From Prochlorococcus marinus XMU1412 (GTDB taxonomy: Bacteria > Cyanobacteriota > Cyanobacteriia > PCC-6307 > Cyanobiaceae), in NCBI RefSeq assembly GCF_017696315.1, contig NZ_JAAORJ010000004.1, positions 444,519-508,518 on the forward strand: 64,000 nt of DNA, in the 5' to 3' direction. Under the pieces are notes generated by a model, which did not search any database, was not told where the DNA came from, and was given only the letters and a program-made list of their open reading frames with translations. Within the stretch, counting starts at the first letter, position 1; every line of letters starts with the position of its first letter. Position numbers and translations under genes: made by a program. This document shows positions 9,709 to 20,429 of this stretch, piece after piece.

Positions 9709-10908
9709 CTAATCTACTTGAACTTTCGGTAATCTATTTTTAAAAGAACAAAGAATTTCCCAAGGGATAGTATTAGATTTTCTTGCCCATTCAAGAGGAG
9801 AAATTGTTTTATCTCCATTAGATCCAAGTAATAACATGGTACTACCAACTTTAATTTCATTGGAATCTGTTATGTCCACCATCATTTGGTCCATAGTTAT
9901 GGAACCAACTTGAGGATAAAATTTATTATTATGAATAACGTTAATCTTGCCTGAAAGATTTCTTGGTACACCATCTGCATAACCAATACTTAATACAGCT
10001 AACTTAGTTTTTCTGTGGCTCACAAATTTGCCTCCATAACTTACACTCACACCTTTATCAATAGTTCTTATAAAAGCTACTTTGGCCTTCAAAGATAAAG
10101 CTGGTTTAAGTAATAAATTTTTATCTATTTTGGCTAGAGGACTATATCCGTACATAGAAAGTCCAACACGCACCATGTGAAAATGAAAATCTTTGTTAAG
10201 AAGCATTCCAGCAGAATTAGCCAAATGAATCTTAATTTGATTATTTCGATCAAGATTTATTTGCTTCAATAATTGATTAAACTTCAGTCTTTGTAATTGT
10301 GTAATACTTTGAGAATCCAATGAGTTATCTTCATCTGCAGAAGATAAATGACTATATATTCCTTCTATTGAAATGTTCTCAAAAGATTTTATTTTTTCGA
10401 ATTGCTGTACAAATTTATTAGATTCAAACCCTAATCTTGACATTCCAGTATCAACCTTAAGATGTAAAGAAAATTTCAATCCAAAGTGCTTCCCGATATT
10501 ATTACAAATTAAACACTCTCTTATACTACTGATAGTTGGCATAAGATCATTTTTAAAGGATATTATTAAATCTCTTTTTGTATATAGATTTCCGAGAATA
10601 AGAATTGGTTTTTTAATTCCAAAAGAACGTAGCTTAATCCCTTCTTTTAAAGTAGCAACACCTAATTCTGAAGCTCCGCCCTTGATAGCATATTCTGATA
10701 CTAATTTTGCATCATGTCCATATCCATCAGCTTTGACAACCGCCATAAATTGACAATTATTATTTAGTTTTGTTCTTAATTGCCTTACATTTGCCTCTAA
10801 TGCTTTACCTTTAACTTCTATCCATGCCCTTTGTTTTGGATCTAGATCTTGTTCAAAAATTGGATATTTATCAAAATTAAATCCCTGATTAGATTGCCGA
10901 ATTTGCAT
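9709..10908 (-). CDS. alr: Alanine racemase
   Basis: The 399-residue pyridoxal-phosphate enzyme supplies D-alanine for peptidoglycan. The cofactor lysine is in AVVKADGYGH (about residues 56-65). KVDTGMSRLGF near 150 and HLANSAG near 230 are family blocks. The catalytic tyrosine of the second domain is in VSYGGKFVS near 290, and GSITMDQMMVDIT near 340 follows. The N-terminus is about 25 residues longer than many homologues, which may reflect start choice. It is convergent with tRNA-Ser on one side and divergent from the HNH gene on the other. Confidence 0.95.
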   Translation of the reverse strand: MQIRQSNQGFNFDKYPIFEQDLDPKQRAWIEVKGKALEANVRQLRTKLNNNCQFMAVVKADGYGHDAKLVSEYAIKGGASELGVATLKEGIKLRSFGIKKPILILGNLYTKRDLIISFKNDLMPTISSIRECLICNNIGKHFGLKFSLHLKVDTGMSRLGFESNKFVQQFEKIKSFENISIEGIYSHLSSADEDNSLDSQSITQLQRLKFNQLLKQINLDRNNQIKIHLANSAGMLLNKDFHFHMVRVGLSMYGYSPLAKIDKNLLLKPALSLKAKVAFIRTIDKGVSVSYGGKFVSHRKTKLAVLSIGYADGVPRNLSGKINVIHNNKFYPQVGSITMDQMMVDITDSNEIKVGSTMLLLGSNGDKTISPLEWARKSNTIPWEILCSFKNRLPKVQVD

Positions 10909-10976
10909 TAACTTTGCACAATTACATGCGCTTATTGAAATATACAGTTAGCATGACATGTAAATTGTATTTTGGC

Positions 10977-11483
10977 ATGAGCCAGACTCTAGTTTTAAAT
11001 GCATCTTATGAACCTTTGAATATCACTTCTTGGCGAAGAGCTGTCATTTTGATGATCAAAGGTAAAGCAGAAAGCTTAGAGGAAGATAAAACATATTCAA
11101 TACATTGCGGCAGAAAATTGCCGACAGTTATAAGACTTCGTTACTACGTAAAGGTACCTTTTAGAGAGGTTTCTTTAACAAGAAAAAATATTCTCCTAAG
11201 AGATAATAATACTTGCCAGTACTGTAACTATAGGGGTAGCGACCTATCAATAGATCATGTTTTACCGAGAAGTAGAGGTGGATCAGATAACTGGGAAAAT
11301 GTTACTACAGCATGCCTCAGATGTAATGTACAAAAAGGTAACCGAACCCCAAGCGAGGCAAATATGCCTTTAAAACGCAAGCCTTATCGTCCACTTAGTA
11401 ATCTTAATTTTGAGGCCACAAGACAAATTGACTCTGGCAGACATAAAGAATGGAGTAAATACGTAATAGGAATTGCAATCTAA
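10977..11483 (+). CDS. HNH endonuclease family protein
   Basis: The frame is open from 10914, but I place the start at ATG 10977, which begins MSQTLVLNASYEPLNITSW, the usual cyanobacterial N-terminus; the upstream 21 residues fall in the probable promoter. The 168-residue product has an HNH core with two zinc-binding pairs: CQYCNYRG, then the catalytic IDHVLPRSRGG and N, then CLRCNVQKGNRTP. This family is widespread and single-copy in cyanobacteria, with no known partner. No integrase, intron or restriction methylase lies nearby, so I read it as a resident housekeeping-type nuclease and not a mobile one. Confidence 0.85.
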   Translation: MSQTLVLNASYEPLNITSWRRAVILMIKGKAESLEEDKTYSIHCGRKLPTVIRLRYYVKVPFREVSLTRKNILLRDNNTCQYCNYRGSDLSIDHVLPRSRGGSDNWENVTTACLRCNVQKGNRTPSEANMPLKRKPYRPLSNLNFEATRQIDSGRHKEWSKYVIGIAI

Positions 11484-11496
11484 TAAAAATAAAATC

Positions 11497-12591
11497 TTAA
11501 TTTGCTCCGTTATTAAAATCTTCCATCATTCTTTTTTGTTCTTGTGCTATGCATGCATCAATCACTTCATCCAATTGACCAGCAAGAATTGGTTCTAATG
11601 AAAAATTGGAACCTAATCTATGATCAGTTGTCCTGTTATCTTTAAAATTATAAGTTCTAATTTTTTCACTCCTGTCACCTGTTCCAACCTGGGAAAGCCT
11701 TTGAGATCTTTCTTTTGCATTAGCTTCTTTTAATTGAATTTCATATAATTTAGCTCTTAAAATTTCCATCGCTCGTTCGCGATTTTGCAATTGTGATCTC
11801 TCTTGAGTACAAAAAACTCTTATTCCTGTAGGCTTATGGAGAAGATCAATAGCTGTCTCTACCTTATTAACATTTTGTCCCCCTGCACCTCCAGATCTTG
11901 CTGTGCCAACCTCTAGATCAGTTGGATCAATCTTAACTTCAACAGGATCAGCCTCAGGCATGACGGCCACTGTAGCAGTAGAGGTGTGAACTCTACCTTG
12001 CGATTCAGTAGCTGGAACCCTTTGGACTCTATGCACACCAGCCTCAAATTTAAGTTGACTATATACAGAATCTCCCTTAACTGATATAACTAACTCCTTG
12101 AATCCTCCCATATCGGACTCGGAAGCACTTACAGGTTTTACAGACCATCCAATTTTTTGTCCATATCTTTCATACATTCTTGCTAAATCACCCGCCCAAA
12201 TACAAGCCTCGTTACCTCCTGCACCGGCTCTGATTTCCAACATTACACTTCTTTCATCTCTTGGATCTTTTGGTAATAAGGCGATTGTGGTTTTTTGAAT
12301 CAGTTCATTCTTGCATTCCTCTAGAGTAATTAACTCCTCATTAATCAAAGATTCCATTTCTTTATCATTTCTATTCTCTCTAAGTAGATTTTTTGAATCT
12401 TCGATTTCTTTATCAGTATCAAGCAACTTATTAAAATCAACCACTAGAGGTTCCAATTTTGACCTTTCTCTTGCTATTGATTCTAATTTTTTTGGATCAT
12501 TAGCTATATCAGGATCTGCAAGCTGCACTTCCAAATTTTCAAAACTTTCTGAAGCAGTTTTCAACCTTGCAATTAATGTTGAGTATTCCAA
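11497..12591 (-). CDS. prfA: Peptide chain release factor 1
   Basis: The 364-residue class I release factor has the GGQ peptidyl-hydrolysis tripeptide at 237-239 within [13 protein letters not shown], and PAT at 193-195, the form of the stop-codon-recognition tripeptide found in RF1 (RF2 has SPF). The gene therefore reads UAA and UAG. It is the last member of the long minus-strand ribosomal run and begins 28 bp after the rpmE stop. Confidence 0.97.
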   Translation of the reverse strand: MEYSTLIARLKTASESFENLEVQLADPDIANDPKKLESIARERSKLEPLVVDFNKLLDTDKEIEDSKNLLRENRNDKEMESLINEELITLEECKNELIQKTTIALLPKDPRDERSVMLEIRAGAGGNEACIWAGDLARMYERYGQKIGWSVKPVSASESDMGGFKELVISVKGDSVYSQLKFEAGVHRVQRVPATESQGRVHTSTATVAVMPEADPVEVKIDPTDLEVGTARSGGAGGQNVNKVETAIDLLHKPTGIRVFCTQERSQLQNRERAMEILRAKLYEIQLKEANAKERSQRLSQVGTGDRSEKIRTYNFKDNRTTDHRLGSNFSLEPILAGQLDEVIDACIAQEQKRMMEDFNNGAN

Positions 12592-12619
12592 TTGAAATTA
12601 TGCTTAATTTTTGAAAATT

Positions 12620-12871
12620 CTATTTTTTAGAATCTTTTTCTTCTTTTGATGTGGCCGAATTAGCTGAACCCATTCCATATTTCTTCATAAATCTATCAAC
12701 CCTTCCTTCTGTATCAAGAATCTTTTGAGTTCCAGTGAAGAAAGGATGATTACCACTCCATACATCAACATGTAATTCAGGCTGCGTGGAGCCAGTAGTC
12801 ATTACAACTTCTCCATTACAAATAACTTTCGCATCTGGATACCATTTTGGGTGTATTTCTGATTTTGGCAT
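12620..12871 (-). CDS. rpmE: Ribosomal protein L31 (bL31), form without zinc-binding cysteines
   Basis: The 83-residue protein contains the L31 core IHPKWYPDAKVICNGEVVMT and WSGNHPFFTGTQKILDTEGR. Only one cysteine (C18) is present, so the CxxC pairs of the zinc-binding form are missing. The C-terminus carries a low-complexity serine/lysine tail. L31 bridges the ribosomal subunits. It follows rpsI by 13 bp. Confidence 0.95.
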   Translation of the reverse strand: MPKSEIHPKWYPDAKVICNGEVVMTTGSTQPELHVDVWSGNHPFFTGTQKILDTEGRVDRFMKKYGMGSANSATSKEEKDSKK

Positions 12872-12884
12872 GATTTAAATTCCT

Positions 12885-13295
12885 TTAACGTTTAGAGAAT
12901 TGAGGAGCTTTTCTTGCTTTTTTAAGACCATATTTTCTTCGTTCCTTCGCTCTAGGATCTCTACTAAGATGACCTTCAGTTTTTAGCGGTTTCCTATTGT
13001 CAGGAGATAATTCACAAAGTGCTCTTGCTGCTCCTTGCTTGATAGCATCTGCTTGACCTGTCAATCCACCACCAAATACATTTACAAGAATATCATAAGA
13101 ATTCTCAAGGCCTAGAGTTTGCAAAGGTGCTTTTATTGAATTTAAGTGCAGAGGGTTATAGTTTAAATAATCATCTCCAGAACGACCATTAATTTTTATT
13201 AGTCCATTTCCAGGAATCAAGCGAACTCTAGCTACTGAAGTTTTTCTTCTTCCAGTTCCCCAATAAACAGCTTTGTTTTTTATTTGACTATTCAT
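12885..13295 (-). CDS. rpsI: Ribosomal protein S9 (uS9)
   Basis: The 136-residue protein shows [16 protein letters not shown] at the N-terminus and the conserved C-terminal tail [14 protein letters not shown], whose last arginine reaches the P-site tRNA. The rplM-rpsI pairing (9-bp gap) is the usual bacterial order. Confidence 0.98.
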   Translation of the reverse strand: MNSQIKNKAVYWGTGRRKTSVARVRLIPGNGLIKINGRSGDDYLNYNPLHLNSIKAPLQTLGLENSYDILVNVFGGGLTGQADAIKQGAARALCELSPDNRKPLKTEGHLSRDPRAKERRKYGLKKARKAPQFSKR

Positions 13296-13304
13296 TTTGA
13301 TAAA

Positions 13305-13736
13305 TTAACTATTTAATAATACAGGATTCTGAGCAGCATGAGGATGATCAGCACCTTTATAAACTTTTAGTTTTTTAAATTGCTGTCTTCCTAAAGAGTT
13401 ATGTGGCAGCATACCCTTAACAGCTTGCTCGATGATTCTTTCAGGAATTCTTTCTTGTAAAGACTCAAATTTTTCAATTTTCATTCCTCCTGGTCTTCCA
13501 GAATGTCTCCTATACAACTTTTGTGATGCTTTTTTACCTGTTACCTCAATTTTTTCGGCATTTACTACAATGACAAAATCTCCAGTATCTAGATGAGGTG
13601 TAAATGTTGGTTTATTTTTACCTCTCAGTACAGTTGCAATTTCTGTAGCAAGTCTCCCAAGTGTCTTATCTTTTGCATCAACTAAAAACCAATTTCTTTC
13701 AATGGTTTCTAAAGATGGAGTAATTGTTTTATTCAT
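13305..13736 (-). CDS. rplM: Ribosomal protein L13 (uL13)
   Basis: The 143-residue protein has the L13 blocks [37 protein letters not shown] and [14 protein letters not shown]. It sits downstream of truA with a 108-bp gap. Directly before its ATG lies an AT-only hairpin, AAATTTAT (13742-13749) and ATAAATTT (13754-13761), that could lie in the leader. In other bacteria L13 represses its own operon; whether this hairpin matters is unknown. Confidence 0.98.
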   Translation of the reverse strand: MNKTITPSLETIERNWFLVDAKDKTLGRLATEIATVLRGKNKPTFTPHLDTGDFVIVVNAEKIEVTGKKASQKLYRRHSGRPGGMKIEKFESLQERIPERIIEQAVKGMLPHNSLGRQQFKKLKVYKGADHPHAAQNPVLLNS

Positions 13737-13844
13737 TGACCAAATTTATGCAAATAAATTTAAAGTTAGTCCTAAATTCTACCTTATTGGAGGAATATTA
13801 AACAACAGTTTTAAATCATTACAAAAAAATTAGCTTAAATAAAA

Positions 13845-14651
13845 CTAAGAAAAACCCTTAATTAAAAATACAGGGAAAAAATCATTGTTATTAATCTTTT
13901 TAAAAACATTTTTTTCATAAACAGCATTTACAAAACATAACCCTTTAGCTGGAGCAGATTCTTTAACATCATTTTTCTTTTTTTGTACCCATCTATCTGT
14001 AAAAATTTCTGGCGATATTTTTTTTTCTCCAACTAAAACTAGTTGACCAATAATTAAACGCACCATTCCATATAAAAAACCAGTAGCTTTAATATCAACT
14101 AAAATCAAATCTTCTACTCTTTTAATATCAATATTTTTTATATTTGTAATAGAGTTTGATCTATTACTACCACTTTTCTGAAAAGCAAAAAAATCATGTT
14201 CACCTTCCATTGTCTTAGATGCATTTAACATTAAAACTTCATCTAATACTTTTTGATATCTATGCCATGACCAATTATTGATGAACAAATTAGGGAATTT
14301 ACTATTATTAATTACATATCGATAATGTCTATACATTGCTGAATAGCATGCATGCCAACTATCTTTAACCTCAACTGATTCCAAGATCCTAATTGTTGAG
14401 GGTAAAGTACTATTTAAGAGATCAGAATAACTATTTCCTGGAACAACACAATCAACATCAAAGTGTACTACTTGACCTGATGCATGAACTCCAGCGTCAG
14501 TCCTTCCTGCTGCAAAAGTCTTTACTTTGTGATTTGTAATCTTTAAGAGAGCTCTGTCTAAAATTTCTTGAACAGTAGTTGCATTTTTTTGTTTTTGCCA
14601 ACCTGAATAATGAGATCCATCATATTGGACTAATAAAGCTACCCTTTTCAA
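13845..14651 (-). CDS. truA: tRNA pseudouridine(38-40) synthase
   Basis: The 268-residue TruA-family enzyme has its catalytic aspartate in AAGRTDAGVHASGQVVHF (about residues 48-65). LLVQYDGSHYSGWQKQ opens the protein, and GFLYGMVRLIIGQLVLVG lies in the C-terminal domain. It converts uridines 38-40 in the tRNA anticodon arm. It lies between rplQ and rplM, the common cyanobacterial position. Confidence 0.96.
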   Translation of the reverse strand: MKRVALLVQYDGSHYSGWQKQKNATTVQEILDRALLKITNHKVKTFAAGRTDAGVHASGQVVHFDVDCVVPGNSYSDLLNSTLPSTIRILESVEVKDSWHACYSAMYRHYRYVINNSKFPNLFINNWSWHRYQKVLDEVLMLNASKTMEGEHDFFAFQKSGSNRSNSITNIKNIDIKRVEDLILVDIKATGFLYGMVRLIIGQLVLVGEKKISPEIFTDRWVQKKKNDVKESAPAKGLCFVNAVYEKNVFKKINNNDFFPVFLIKGFS

Positions 14652-14687
14652 AAGTTATTTTTTGTAAAAACCCCTTTATTATCTAAC

Positions 14688-15038
14688 TTAAACAAGCTCG
14701 ATTATGGCCATCTGAGCGTTATCACCTTTTCTAGATACAGTTCTGACTATGCGTGTATAACCACCATTTCTATCCCCATATCTTTCCTTTGCTTTTTCAA
14801 ATAATGAATGAACTAATTTTTTATCATAAATATATCCAATAGCCCTTCTCCTGGAAGCCAAGCTGCCATCTTTGGCGAGTGAAATCATTTTTTCAGCTTC
14901 ATTTCTTAAAGCTTTTGCCCTAGCTTTTGTTGTCGTTACCCTACCTTCCCTAATTAATTGTGTAGTTAAACCTCTAAGAAGTGCTTTCCTCTGGTCAGCA
15001 GGTTTACTTAATAATGGAATTCTAAGTTGGTGTCTCAT
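14688..15038 (-). CDS. rplQ: Ribosomal protein L17 (bL17)
   Basis: The 116-residue protein begins [20 protein letters not shown] and carries [20 protein letters not shown] and GYTRIVRT, which are L17 signatures. It follows rpoA by 14 bp, the standard end of the alpha operon. Confidence 0.98.
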   Translation of the reverse strand: MRHQLRIPLLSKPADQRKALLRGLTTQLIREGRVTTTKARAKALRNEAEKMISLAKDGSLASRRRAIGYIYDKKLVHSLFEKAKERYGDRNGGYTRIVRTVSRKGDNAQMAIIELV

Positions 15039-15052
15039 AATCTTAAAAATTG

Positions 15053-15991
15053 TTAAACAGATGTTCTGCTTTGTGGGATAGAAATGCCTATTCGCTCGAG
15101 AGCTTCAATAACCTCATCTGCAGATTTAGAGCCAAAGTTCTTAATTTCAAGAAGATCTTCATAGCTGAAGCCCATTAAATCCGAAACTGAGTTAACTTGC
15201 GCCCTTTTCAAACAATTATATGCTCTAACGGACAAGTTTAGTTCCTCGAGAGGAATTTGAGCTTCCGGAGATGGTTCAGGTTCCTCAGGAATTTCCTCAA
15301 CCATTGTGACAGTAGCGAGAGGCTGAAAGAGCTCTATTAATTGATTTGCAGCTTCAGCAATAGCATCATCAGGACTTGTTGAGCCATCTGTTACGACTTC
15401 CATTTTTAATCGTTCTCTTCCCGTTCCGCCTTCTGCTACAGCAGTTTCATCAATCGTAAAATTAACTCTTTTCACTGGCATAAATACAGCATCTATTTGA
15501 AGTAAATCAATAGCAGTTGTCTCTTCACTCTTACGGTCTACAGGTCTATATCCAACACCTCTTTCAACATGAATTTCCAACTCTAAGTTATGACCCTCCT
15601 GAATAGTCGCGATCGGCTTTTCGCCGTCAACAATTTCAACTTGAGAGGAGAATTGGATATCATTTGCCTTCACCTCCATTGGACCACTCGCTACTAACCT
15701 GCCGATTTCGAGCTCTGGATTAGAACTATTTATTGATAACTGCTTGCAATTAAGAAGGATATCTAAAACGTCTTCTCTGACTCCAGGGATAGTGGCATAT
15801 TCATGATTAATTCCTGCAATTCTTACTGCAGTCACTGCACTCCCTTCAAGTCCTCCCATGAGGACTCTTCTAAGGGAATTACCCAAAGTTGTAGCTTGTC
15901 CCCTTTCTAGAGGGCCAATTAAAAAAGTTCCTGTTTGGGAGCGATCATCTGCTATTTGATGGTCGATTCTGTCAATCTGGTATTGCAACAC
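15053..15991 (-). CDS. rpoA: RNA polymerase alpha subunit
   Basis: The 312-residue protein has the dimerisation N-domain ([20 protein letters not shown] near residue 27) and the C-terminal helix-hairpin-helix domain that contacts UP elements and activators ([20 protein letters not shown] near 253). An acidic proline-rich linker ([14 protein letters not shown]) joins them. It lies between rpsK and rplQ, so polymerase is made with ribosomal proteins. Confidence 0.99.
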   Translation of the reverse strand: MLQYQIDRIDHQIADDRSQTGTFLIGPLERGQATTLGNSLRRVLMGGLEGSAVTAVRIAGINHEYATIPGVREDVLDILLNCKQLSINSSNPELEIGRLVASGPMEVKANDIQFSSQVEIVDGEKPIATIQEGHNLELEIHVERGVGYRPVDRKSEETTAIDLLQIDAVFMPVKRVNFTIDETAVAEGGTGRERLKMEVVTDGSTSPDDAIAEAANQLIELFQPLATVTMVEEIPEEPEPSPEAQIPLEELNLSVRAYNCLKRAQVNSVSDLMGFSYEDLLEIKNFGSKSADEVIEALERIGISIPQSRTSV

Positions 15992-16043
15992 GGAAAATAA
16001 TGAGGTTAAGAGTTTTTTTTGGGGGGTTGAGAATGGTTAAGAA

Positions 16044-16436
16044 CTAAACGCGTCTTCGTTTAGGTCTTCTACATCCATTATGAGGCAATGGAGTTACATC
16101 TCTTATTAGAGTTATTTCTAATCCGGCCACTTGTAAAGCTCTTATGGCCGTTTCCCTACCTGCGCCAGGCCCTCTAACTAATACTTCTATTTGTCTCATC
16201 CCTTGATCAAGTGCTCTTCTAGCTGCAGCTTCAGCAGCTGTTTGAGCAGCAAATGGTGTACCTTTCCGAGCGCCTTTAAATCCACTTGCGCCTGCAGAAG
16301 ACCAAGAAATTACATGGCCAGAGGTGTCAGTAATTGAGACGATAGTATTATTAAATGTGCTTTGGATATGTACCACCCCATTCGGTACATTACGTTTAGA
16401 TTTCTTTGAACCTGTTTTTTTTACTGTAGCTGGCAT
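16044..16436 (-). CDS. rpsK: Ribosomal protein S11 (uS11)
   Basis: The 130-residue protein contains [33 protein letters not shown] and the C-terminal [18 protein letters not shown], all diagnostic of S11. It sits between rpsM and rpoA in the alpha operon. Confidence 0.98.
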   Translation of the reverse strand: MPATVKKTGSKKSKRNVPNGVVHIQSTFNNTIVSITDTSGHVISWSSAGASGFKGARKGTPFAAQTAAEAAARRALDQGMRQIEVLVRGPGAGRETAIRALQVAGLEITLIRDVTPLPHNGCRRPKRRRV

Positions 16437-16479
16437 GATGTTTTAATTTAATACTTCAGTTTGTGGATAGTTTAGTTAA

Positions 16480-16845
16480 TTATTTTTTTCTTCCAGCAAC
16501 TGTTTTCCTAGAACCCCGTCTTGTTCTTGCATTGGTTCTAGTTCTTTGACCTCTTACTGGAAGACTCATTCTATGTCTTCTACCTCTTACACACCCTATA
16601 TCTTGTAGACGTTTTAAAGCCATTCCCTCTTTTCTTCTCAAATCCCCTTCTAAAGTGAATTCTTCTGTGGCACCTCTAAGTTTTTGCACATCAGAATCTG
16701 AAAGGTCTTTGACGCGAGTATCTGGGTTTACACCCGTATTAGCAAGAATTAGCTTTGATCTCGTTAAACCAATTCCATAAACGTATGTTAGTGCAATTTC
16801 AACTCGCTTTTCGCGAGGTATGTCAATTCCTGCAATCCTGGCCAC
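16480..16845 (-). CDS. rpsM: Ribosomal protein S13 (uS13)
   Basis: The 121-residue protein starts [20 protein letters not shown] and ends in the basic [19 protein letters not shown] tail typical of S13. It contacts the subunit bridge to L5. It follows rpmJ by 41 bp. Confidence 0.98.
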   Translation of the reverse strand: MARIAGIDIPREKRVEIALTYVYGIGLTRSKLILANTGVNPDTRVKDLSDSDVQKLRGATEEFTLEGDLRRKEGMALKRLQDIGCVRGRRHRMSLPVRGQRTRTNARTRRGSRKTVAGRKK

Positions 16846-16886
16846 GTGTTTTGAATAAGTAAAAGTTTGAATTAAAGGGTTGAAAT

Positions 16887-17003
16887 TTAACCCTGACGCT
16901 GTTTATTGCGAGGTCTTTTCTTGTTAATAACATAGATTTTACCTCTTCTCCTCACGATCTGATCGTCAGGACTAATTTTTTTGACTGAAGATCTGACCTT
17001 CAT
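16887..17003 (-). CDS. rpmJ: Ribosomal protein L36 (bL36), cysteine-free form
   Basis: A 38-residue frame runs from ATG 17003 to TAA 16887. It begins [20 protein letters not shown] and ends [10 protein letters not shown]. The start and end match L36, but the three cysteines and one histidine that hold zinc in the usual form are all replaced. Position between adk and rpsM fits the cyanobacterial spc/alpha order. Confidence 0.95.
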   Translation of the reverse strand: MKVRSSVKKISPDDQIVRRRGKIYVINKKRPRNKQRQG

Positions 17004-17048
17004 AAGGGATTAACAAATAAAACGTTAATACTATATTCTACATCATGA

Positions 17049-17597
17049 TCAAGCCATTTTTTGTTTGATATCGGAGGAAATGGTTTTTAAATCTCTATCA
17101 GCGTCAATATATTCTAACAATGAAAGATCTTTAAAATATTGAATCAATGGTTCTGTAGTTTTTTTATAAATGGCAACTCTTGTTCTAATTGTCTCTTCTG
17201 TATCATCTTTTCTCCCTCTTAAAAGCAATCGCTTAATTAGCACTTCTTCTGGAATATCTAAATAAAAAACCACTTCCAAAGGTTGATCTATTTCATTTAA
17301 GACTTCATTCAATGAATTTGCTTGAGATAAATTTCTTGGGTAACCATCTAGAATCCAACCTTTATTATCCTTGACTAAGTTATGTCTTACTATCTTTAAT
17401 ACGAGTTCATCACTAACAAGTTCCCCTCGATTCATAATATCTTTTACTTGAATACCAAGTGTAGTATTCATTTCGATTTCTTTTCTTAATAATTCACCAG
17501 TAGAAAGGTGTAAGTAAGAATTAGTTTGACTTAGCAATTCCGCTTGAGTCCCTTTCCCTGCTCCAGGAGCTCCTAAGAATAGTAAATGTTTCTTCAT
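17049..17597 (-). CDS. adk: Adenylate kinase, short-lid type
   Basis: The 182-residue enzyme has the P-loop [15 protein letters not shown] at residues 8-22, the AMP-site LSTGELLR and DGYPRN. The lid region [18 protein letters not shown] is short and lacks the zinc-finger insert of the long (about 215-residue) form. It interconverts AMP, ADP and ATP. Its start overlaps the secY stop by one base, indicating translational coupling. Confidence 0.97.
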   Translation of the reverse strand: MKKHLLFLGAPGAGKGTQAELLSQTNSYLHLSTGELLRKEIEMNTTLGIQVKDIMNRGELVSDELVLKIVRHNLVKDNKGWILDGYPRNLSQANSLNEVLNEIDQPLEVVFYLDIPEEVLIKRLLLRGRKDDTEETIRTRVAIYKKTTEPLIQYFKDLSLLEYIDADRDLKTISSDIKQKMA

Positions 17598-18916
17598 TAA
17601 TTGTTAATTAGTCCCTCATACCTTTGTGAAATAACATAAGTTTGAATTTGCTTAGCAGTATCTATAGCAACACCCACTAGAATAAGTAATGAAGTCGCTC
17701 CTAAACCTTGAAAGGTCTGAACATTTGTAGCTCTTTCAACTGCAGCTGGGATTATAGCTACTGAACCCAGAAATAATCCTCCCAATAAAGTTAACCTATT
17801 TTGTATACCTGATAGATAGTTTGCTGTATTAGTTCCTGGTCTAACTCCTGGTATCGCTACTCCTCCTTTCTTTAAATTTGAAGCTACATCAACTGGATTA
17901 ATAGTAAGAGATGCATAAAAATAGGAGAACCCCAAAATCAAGGAGAAGAAAGTAAGAGCATATGGCCATGGATTAGAAGATCCGGGATTTAAACTACTAG
18001 CTAACTTAATTAAGACTGGATTACCCGTAACATTTGCAATAGTTATAGGTAAAAAGATTAAAGCAGATGCAAATATTATAGGCATGACTCCACCTGCATT
18101 TAATTTCAAAGGTAAATAACTTTGCCTCGTAGGAAGTAGTGTTGAACTTCCTATCTGCCTTTTTGCACTAACAATAGGAATGCGTCTTGCTCCCTCTTGG
18201 ACAAAAATAATCCCAACAATTGTCAGTAAAAATACTCCAAGTAAAACTGCTATACCCAAAACATCTCCTCTATCGCCAGTTTGAGCTTTTTCAATGGTTG
18301 AACTTAGAGCCTTAGGCAAAGTCGAAACAATATTCAAAAAAATTACCAGTGAAGCTCCTTGACCTATCCCTTTCTCTGTAATAATTTCACTAAACCACAT
18401 TACTAACATTGAGCCAGTCACTAAGGCAATAGAGGTTTGCAAGACAAATGTAGTTTCACTTATCCCTTGAATAGCATATTGTCTGAGAATTAAGGAAAAA
18501 ATTATGCTTTGCAAAAACCCCCATCCTAATGAAACATATCTAGTTATTTGAGCAATTTTTCTTCTTCCCGCTTCTCCTTCATTTTTTTGTAAATCTTCAA
18601 GCACCGGCAATGAAGCTGTGAGAAGCTGAATAATAATTGATGCGTTAATAAAAGGAAGTATGCCTAATGCAAATATCCCTAAGGTTGAAATTCCTCCTCC
18701 AGTAAAAATGTCTAAAAATCCTATAAGTTGACCCCCTTGATCTATAAAACTTTTAAAAGCAACCCTATCAATACCAGGCATCGGGATATAAATACCAAGT
18801 CTTACTAAAAGGAGAAGACCTAAAGTTGTTAAAACTCTACTCCTTAGCTCTTTATTTAAAAATAATTGGGAAAGTATTTCAGAAGCGCTAGGATTTCTAC
18901 TTTTGTTGACAAACAT
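17597..18916 (-). CDS. secY: Preprotein translocase subunit SecY
   Basis: The 439-residue integral membrane protein has about ten hydrophobic helices. Family blocks include [13 protein letters not shown] near residue 40, the plug region [20 protein letters not shown] near 72-90 and [14 protein letters not shown] near 240. It forms the protein-conducting channel for both plasma and thylakoid membrane insertion in cyanobacteria. It lies between rplO and adk. Confidence 0.98.
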   Translation of the reverse strand: MFVNKSRNPSASEILSQLFLNKELRSRVLTTLGLLLLVRLGIYIPMPGIDRVAFKSFIDQGGQLIGFLDIFTGGGISTLGIFALGILPFINASIIIQLLTASLPVLEDLQKNEGEAGRRKIAQITRYVSLGWGFLQSIIFSLILRQYAIQGISETTFVLQTSIALVTGSMLVMWFSEIITEKGIGQGASLVIFLNIVSTLPKALSSTIEKAQTGDRGDVLGIAVLLGVFLLTIVGIIFVQEGARRIPIVSAKRQIGSSTLLPTRQSYLPLKLNAGGVMPIIFASALIFLPITIANVTGNPVLIKLASSLNPGSSNPWPYALTFFSLILGFSYFYASLTINPVDVASNLKKGGVAIPGVRPGTNTANYLSGIQNRLTLLGGLFLGSVAIIPAAVERATNVQTFQGLGATSLLILVGVAIDTAKQIQTYVISQRYEGLINN

Positions 18917-18945
18917 TTTTAAGCTTACCTAAATTTTAAGTAAAT

Positions 18946-19404
18946 TTATTTATTATTTATAAGCTCGCAGGATCCGCCTGCGTCCTCAATTTTTTGTTTT
19001 GCAATTTTTGTAAATGCATGAGCTTGGACTTTTAACTTTACATTAAGTTTTCCGTTGCCAAGGATTTTTAGAGGAAATTTGGGCTTGAATATCAATCCTT
19101 TCTTAACTAATGAGTCTAGGTTCACAGTATCGTTATCTTTGAAATCATTTAGTTTTTCTAAATTAATTATAGAAAAGTTCTTTTGATTAATTATTTCAAA
19201 GTGCTTTAATTTTGGAACTCTTCTATATAGGGGCATTTGACCACCTTCGAAACCTGGACGTGTGGGTCTTCCGGAACGTGACTTTTGCCCTCTCATTCCA
19301 AAACCACATGAAGCACCCTGACCGGCTGCGATACCTCTACCCTTTCTTAATTTCTTCTTTCTCGAGCCAGAATTTGATTTAAGTGAATTTAATGTTGAAG
19401 TCAT
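18946..19404 (-). CDS. rplO: Ribosomal protein L15 (uL15)
   Basis: The 152-residue product has the L15 core [20 protein letters not shown] and [15 protein letters not shown]. The frame could begin at a TTG at 19413 that overlaps the rpsE stop, but I choose the ATG at 19404 ([14 protein letters not shown]), the family's usual N-terminus; this leaves a 5-bp gap to rpsE. Ordering rpsE-rplO-secY is standard. Confidence 0.97.
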   Translation of the reverse strand: MTSTLNSLKSNSGSRKKKLRKGRGIAAGQGASCGFGMRGQKSRSGRPTRPGFEGGQMPLYRRVPKLKHFEIINQKNFSIINLEKLNDFKDNDTVNLDSLVKKGLIFKPKFPLKILGNGKLNVKLKVQAHAFTKIAKQKIEDAGGSCELINNK

Positions 19405-19409
19405 AATTT

Positions 19410-20030
19410 TCAAGAATAAAGCTGTTCAAGTGAAATGCCTCTCTCCCTTGAGGCAGATTTGTGTGTTCTTAATTGAGAAAGAGCCACCATAGCAGCTCTA
19501 GCATTATTCAAAGGTGTTTTACTACCCAATCTTTTTGCTAAAACATTTTTTATGCCGGCTAATTCTAAAACTGTTCTTATTGAACCACCAGCAATTACAC
19601 CTGTACCTGGGGCAGCTGGTCTAATTAGTACATTAGCAGCACCATCTTGACCTATAGATAAAGTCGGTATTGAATTATTTGGAGTTAAGGGAACCCTAAC
19701 AAGATTCTTTTTACCATCTGAAACTCCTTTTCTCACCGCTCCAATAACATCCCCTGCCTTACCAACTCCTACTCCAACTTGGCCTTTTTCATTACCAACT
19801 ACAACAATTGCTCTAAAACTCATTTTCTTTCCACCTTTAACAGTCTTAGAAACGCGTCGAATTTGAACAACTCTTTCTTGCCAATCAGAATCTCTCTCTA
19901 GATTTTTTGAATCACCTCTTCTATTTCTTTTTCGATCATTACGATTATTCTTTTTTTGTTCTACGGGCATAGCTGCAGGAACATTATCGTTCTTGGATTG
20001 AATTTCTTGTTTTGTTGGAGTGTCAGTCAT
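19410..20030 (-). CDS. rpsE: Ribosomal protein S5 (uS5)
   Basis: The 206-residue protein carries an N-terminal charged extension of about 50 residues rich in K, R, N and D, then the S5 core: [37 protein letters not shown] and [20 protein letters not shown]. The extension is longer than in E. coli S5 (about 166 residues), as in other cyanobacteria. It follows rplR by 16 bp. Confidence 0.98.
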   Translation of the reverse strand: MTDTPTKQEIQSKNDNVPAAMPVEQKKNNRNDRKRNRRGDSKNLERDSDWQERVVQIRRVSKTVKGGKKMSFRAIVVVGNEKGQVGVGVGKAGDVIGAVRKGVSDGKKNLVRVPLTPNNSIPTLSIGQDGAANVLIRPAAPGTGVIAGGSIRTVLELAGIKNVLAKRLGSKTPLNNARAAMVALSQLRTHKSASRERGISLEQLYS

Positions 20031-20046
20031 AGTAAAAAATTAAAAG

Positions 20047-20415
20047 TTAGAATTCTAGGCCGGCTTCACGAGCAGCATCTGCAAGTGCCTTTACTCTACC
20101 GTGATATAAATTACCTCCACGATCAAAAATTACTTGCTTAATACCTTTTTTTATCGCTCTCTTTGCTAATAATTTTCCAACAATAGAAGAAGAACTACAA
20201 TCAGAAGGTAATTTCTCAGATTTTTCTCTTAGTTCTTTATCAACAGTTGAAGCTGAGCAAATAGTTGTTTGAGCGCTATCATCTATAACCTGAGCATAAA
20301 TATGGTTATTAGAGCGAAAAACAGACAATCTTGGACGAGTTGCGTCTCCAATTAAGAATCTCCTTAATCTTCTATGTCTTTTTTGGGTTTGTAATTTCCT
20401 GGAAAGTTTGGTCAT
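20047..20415 (-). CDS. rplR: Ribosomal protein L18 (uL18)
   Basis: The 122-residue 5S-rRNA-binding protein shows [20 protein letters not shown] and the C-terminal [20 protein letters not shown] motif. It lies between rplF and rpsE in the spc order. Confidence 0.98.
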   Translation of the reverse strand: MTKLSRKLQTQKRHRRLRRFLIGDATRPRLSVFRSNNHIYAQVIDDSAQTTICSASTVDKELREKSEKLPSDCSSSSIVGKLLAKRAIKKGIKQVIFDRGGNLYHGRVKALADAAREAGLEF

Positions 20416-20429
20416 TTTTTTAATTGGAA

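Noticed and set aside
10914-10976. Upstream 21 codons of the HNH nuclease frame
   Set aside because: The family's conserved N-terminus begins at ATG 10977; the upstream part falls in the divergent promoter with alr.
10977-11483. HNH nuclease as part of a defence system
   Set aside because: It is a stand-alone, widely conserved cyanobacterial family with no methylase, toxin or helicase partner here.
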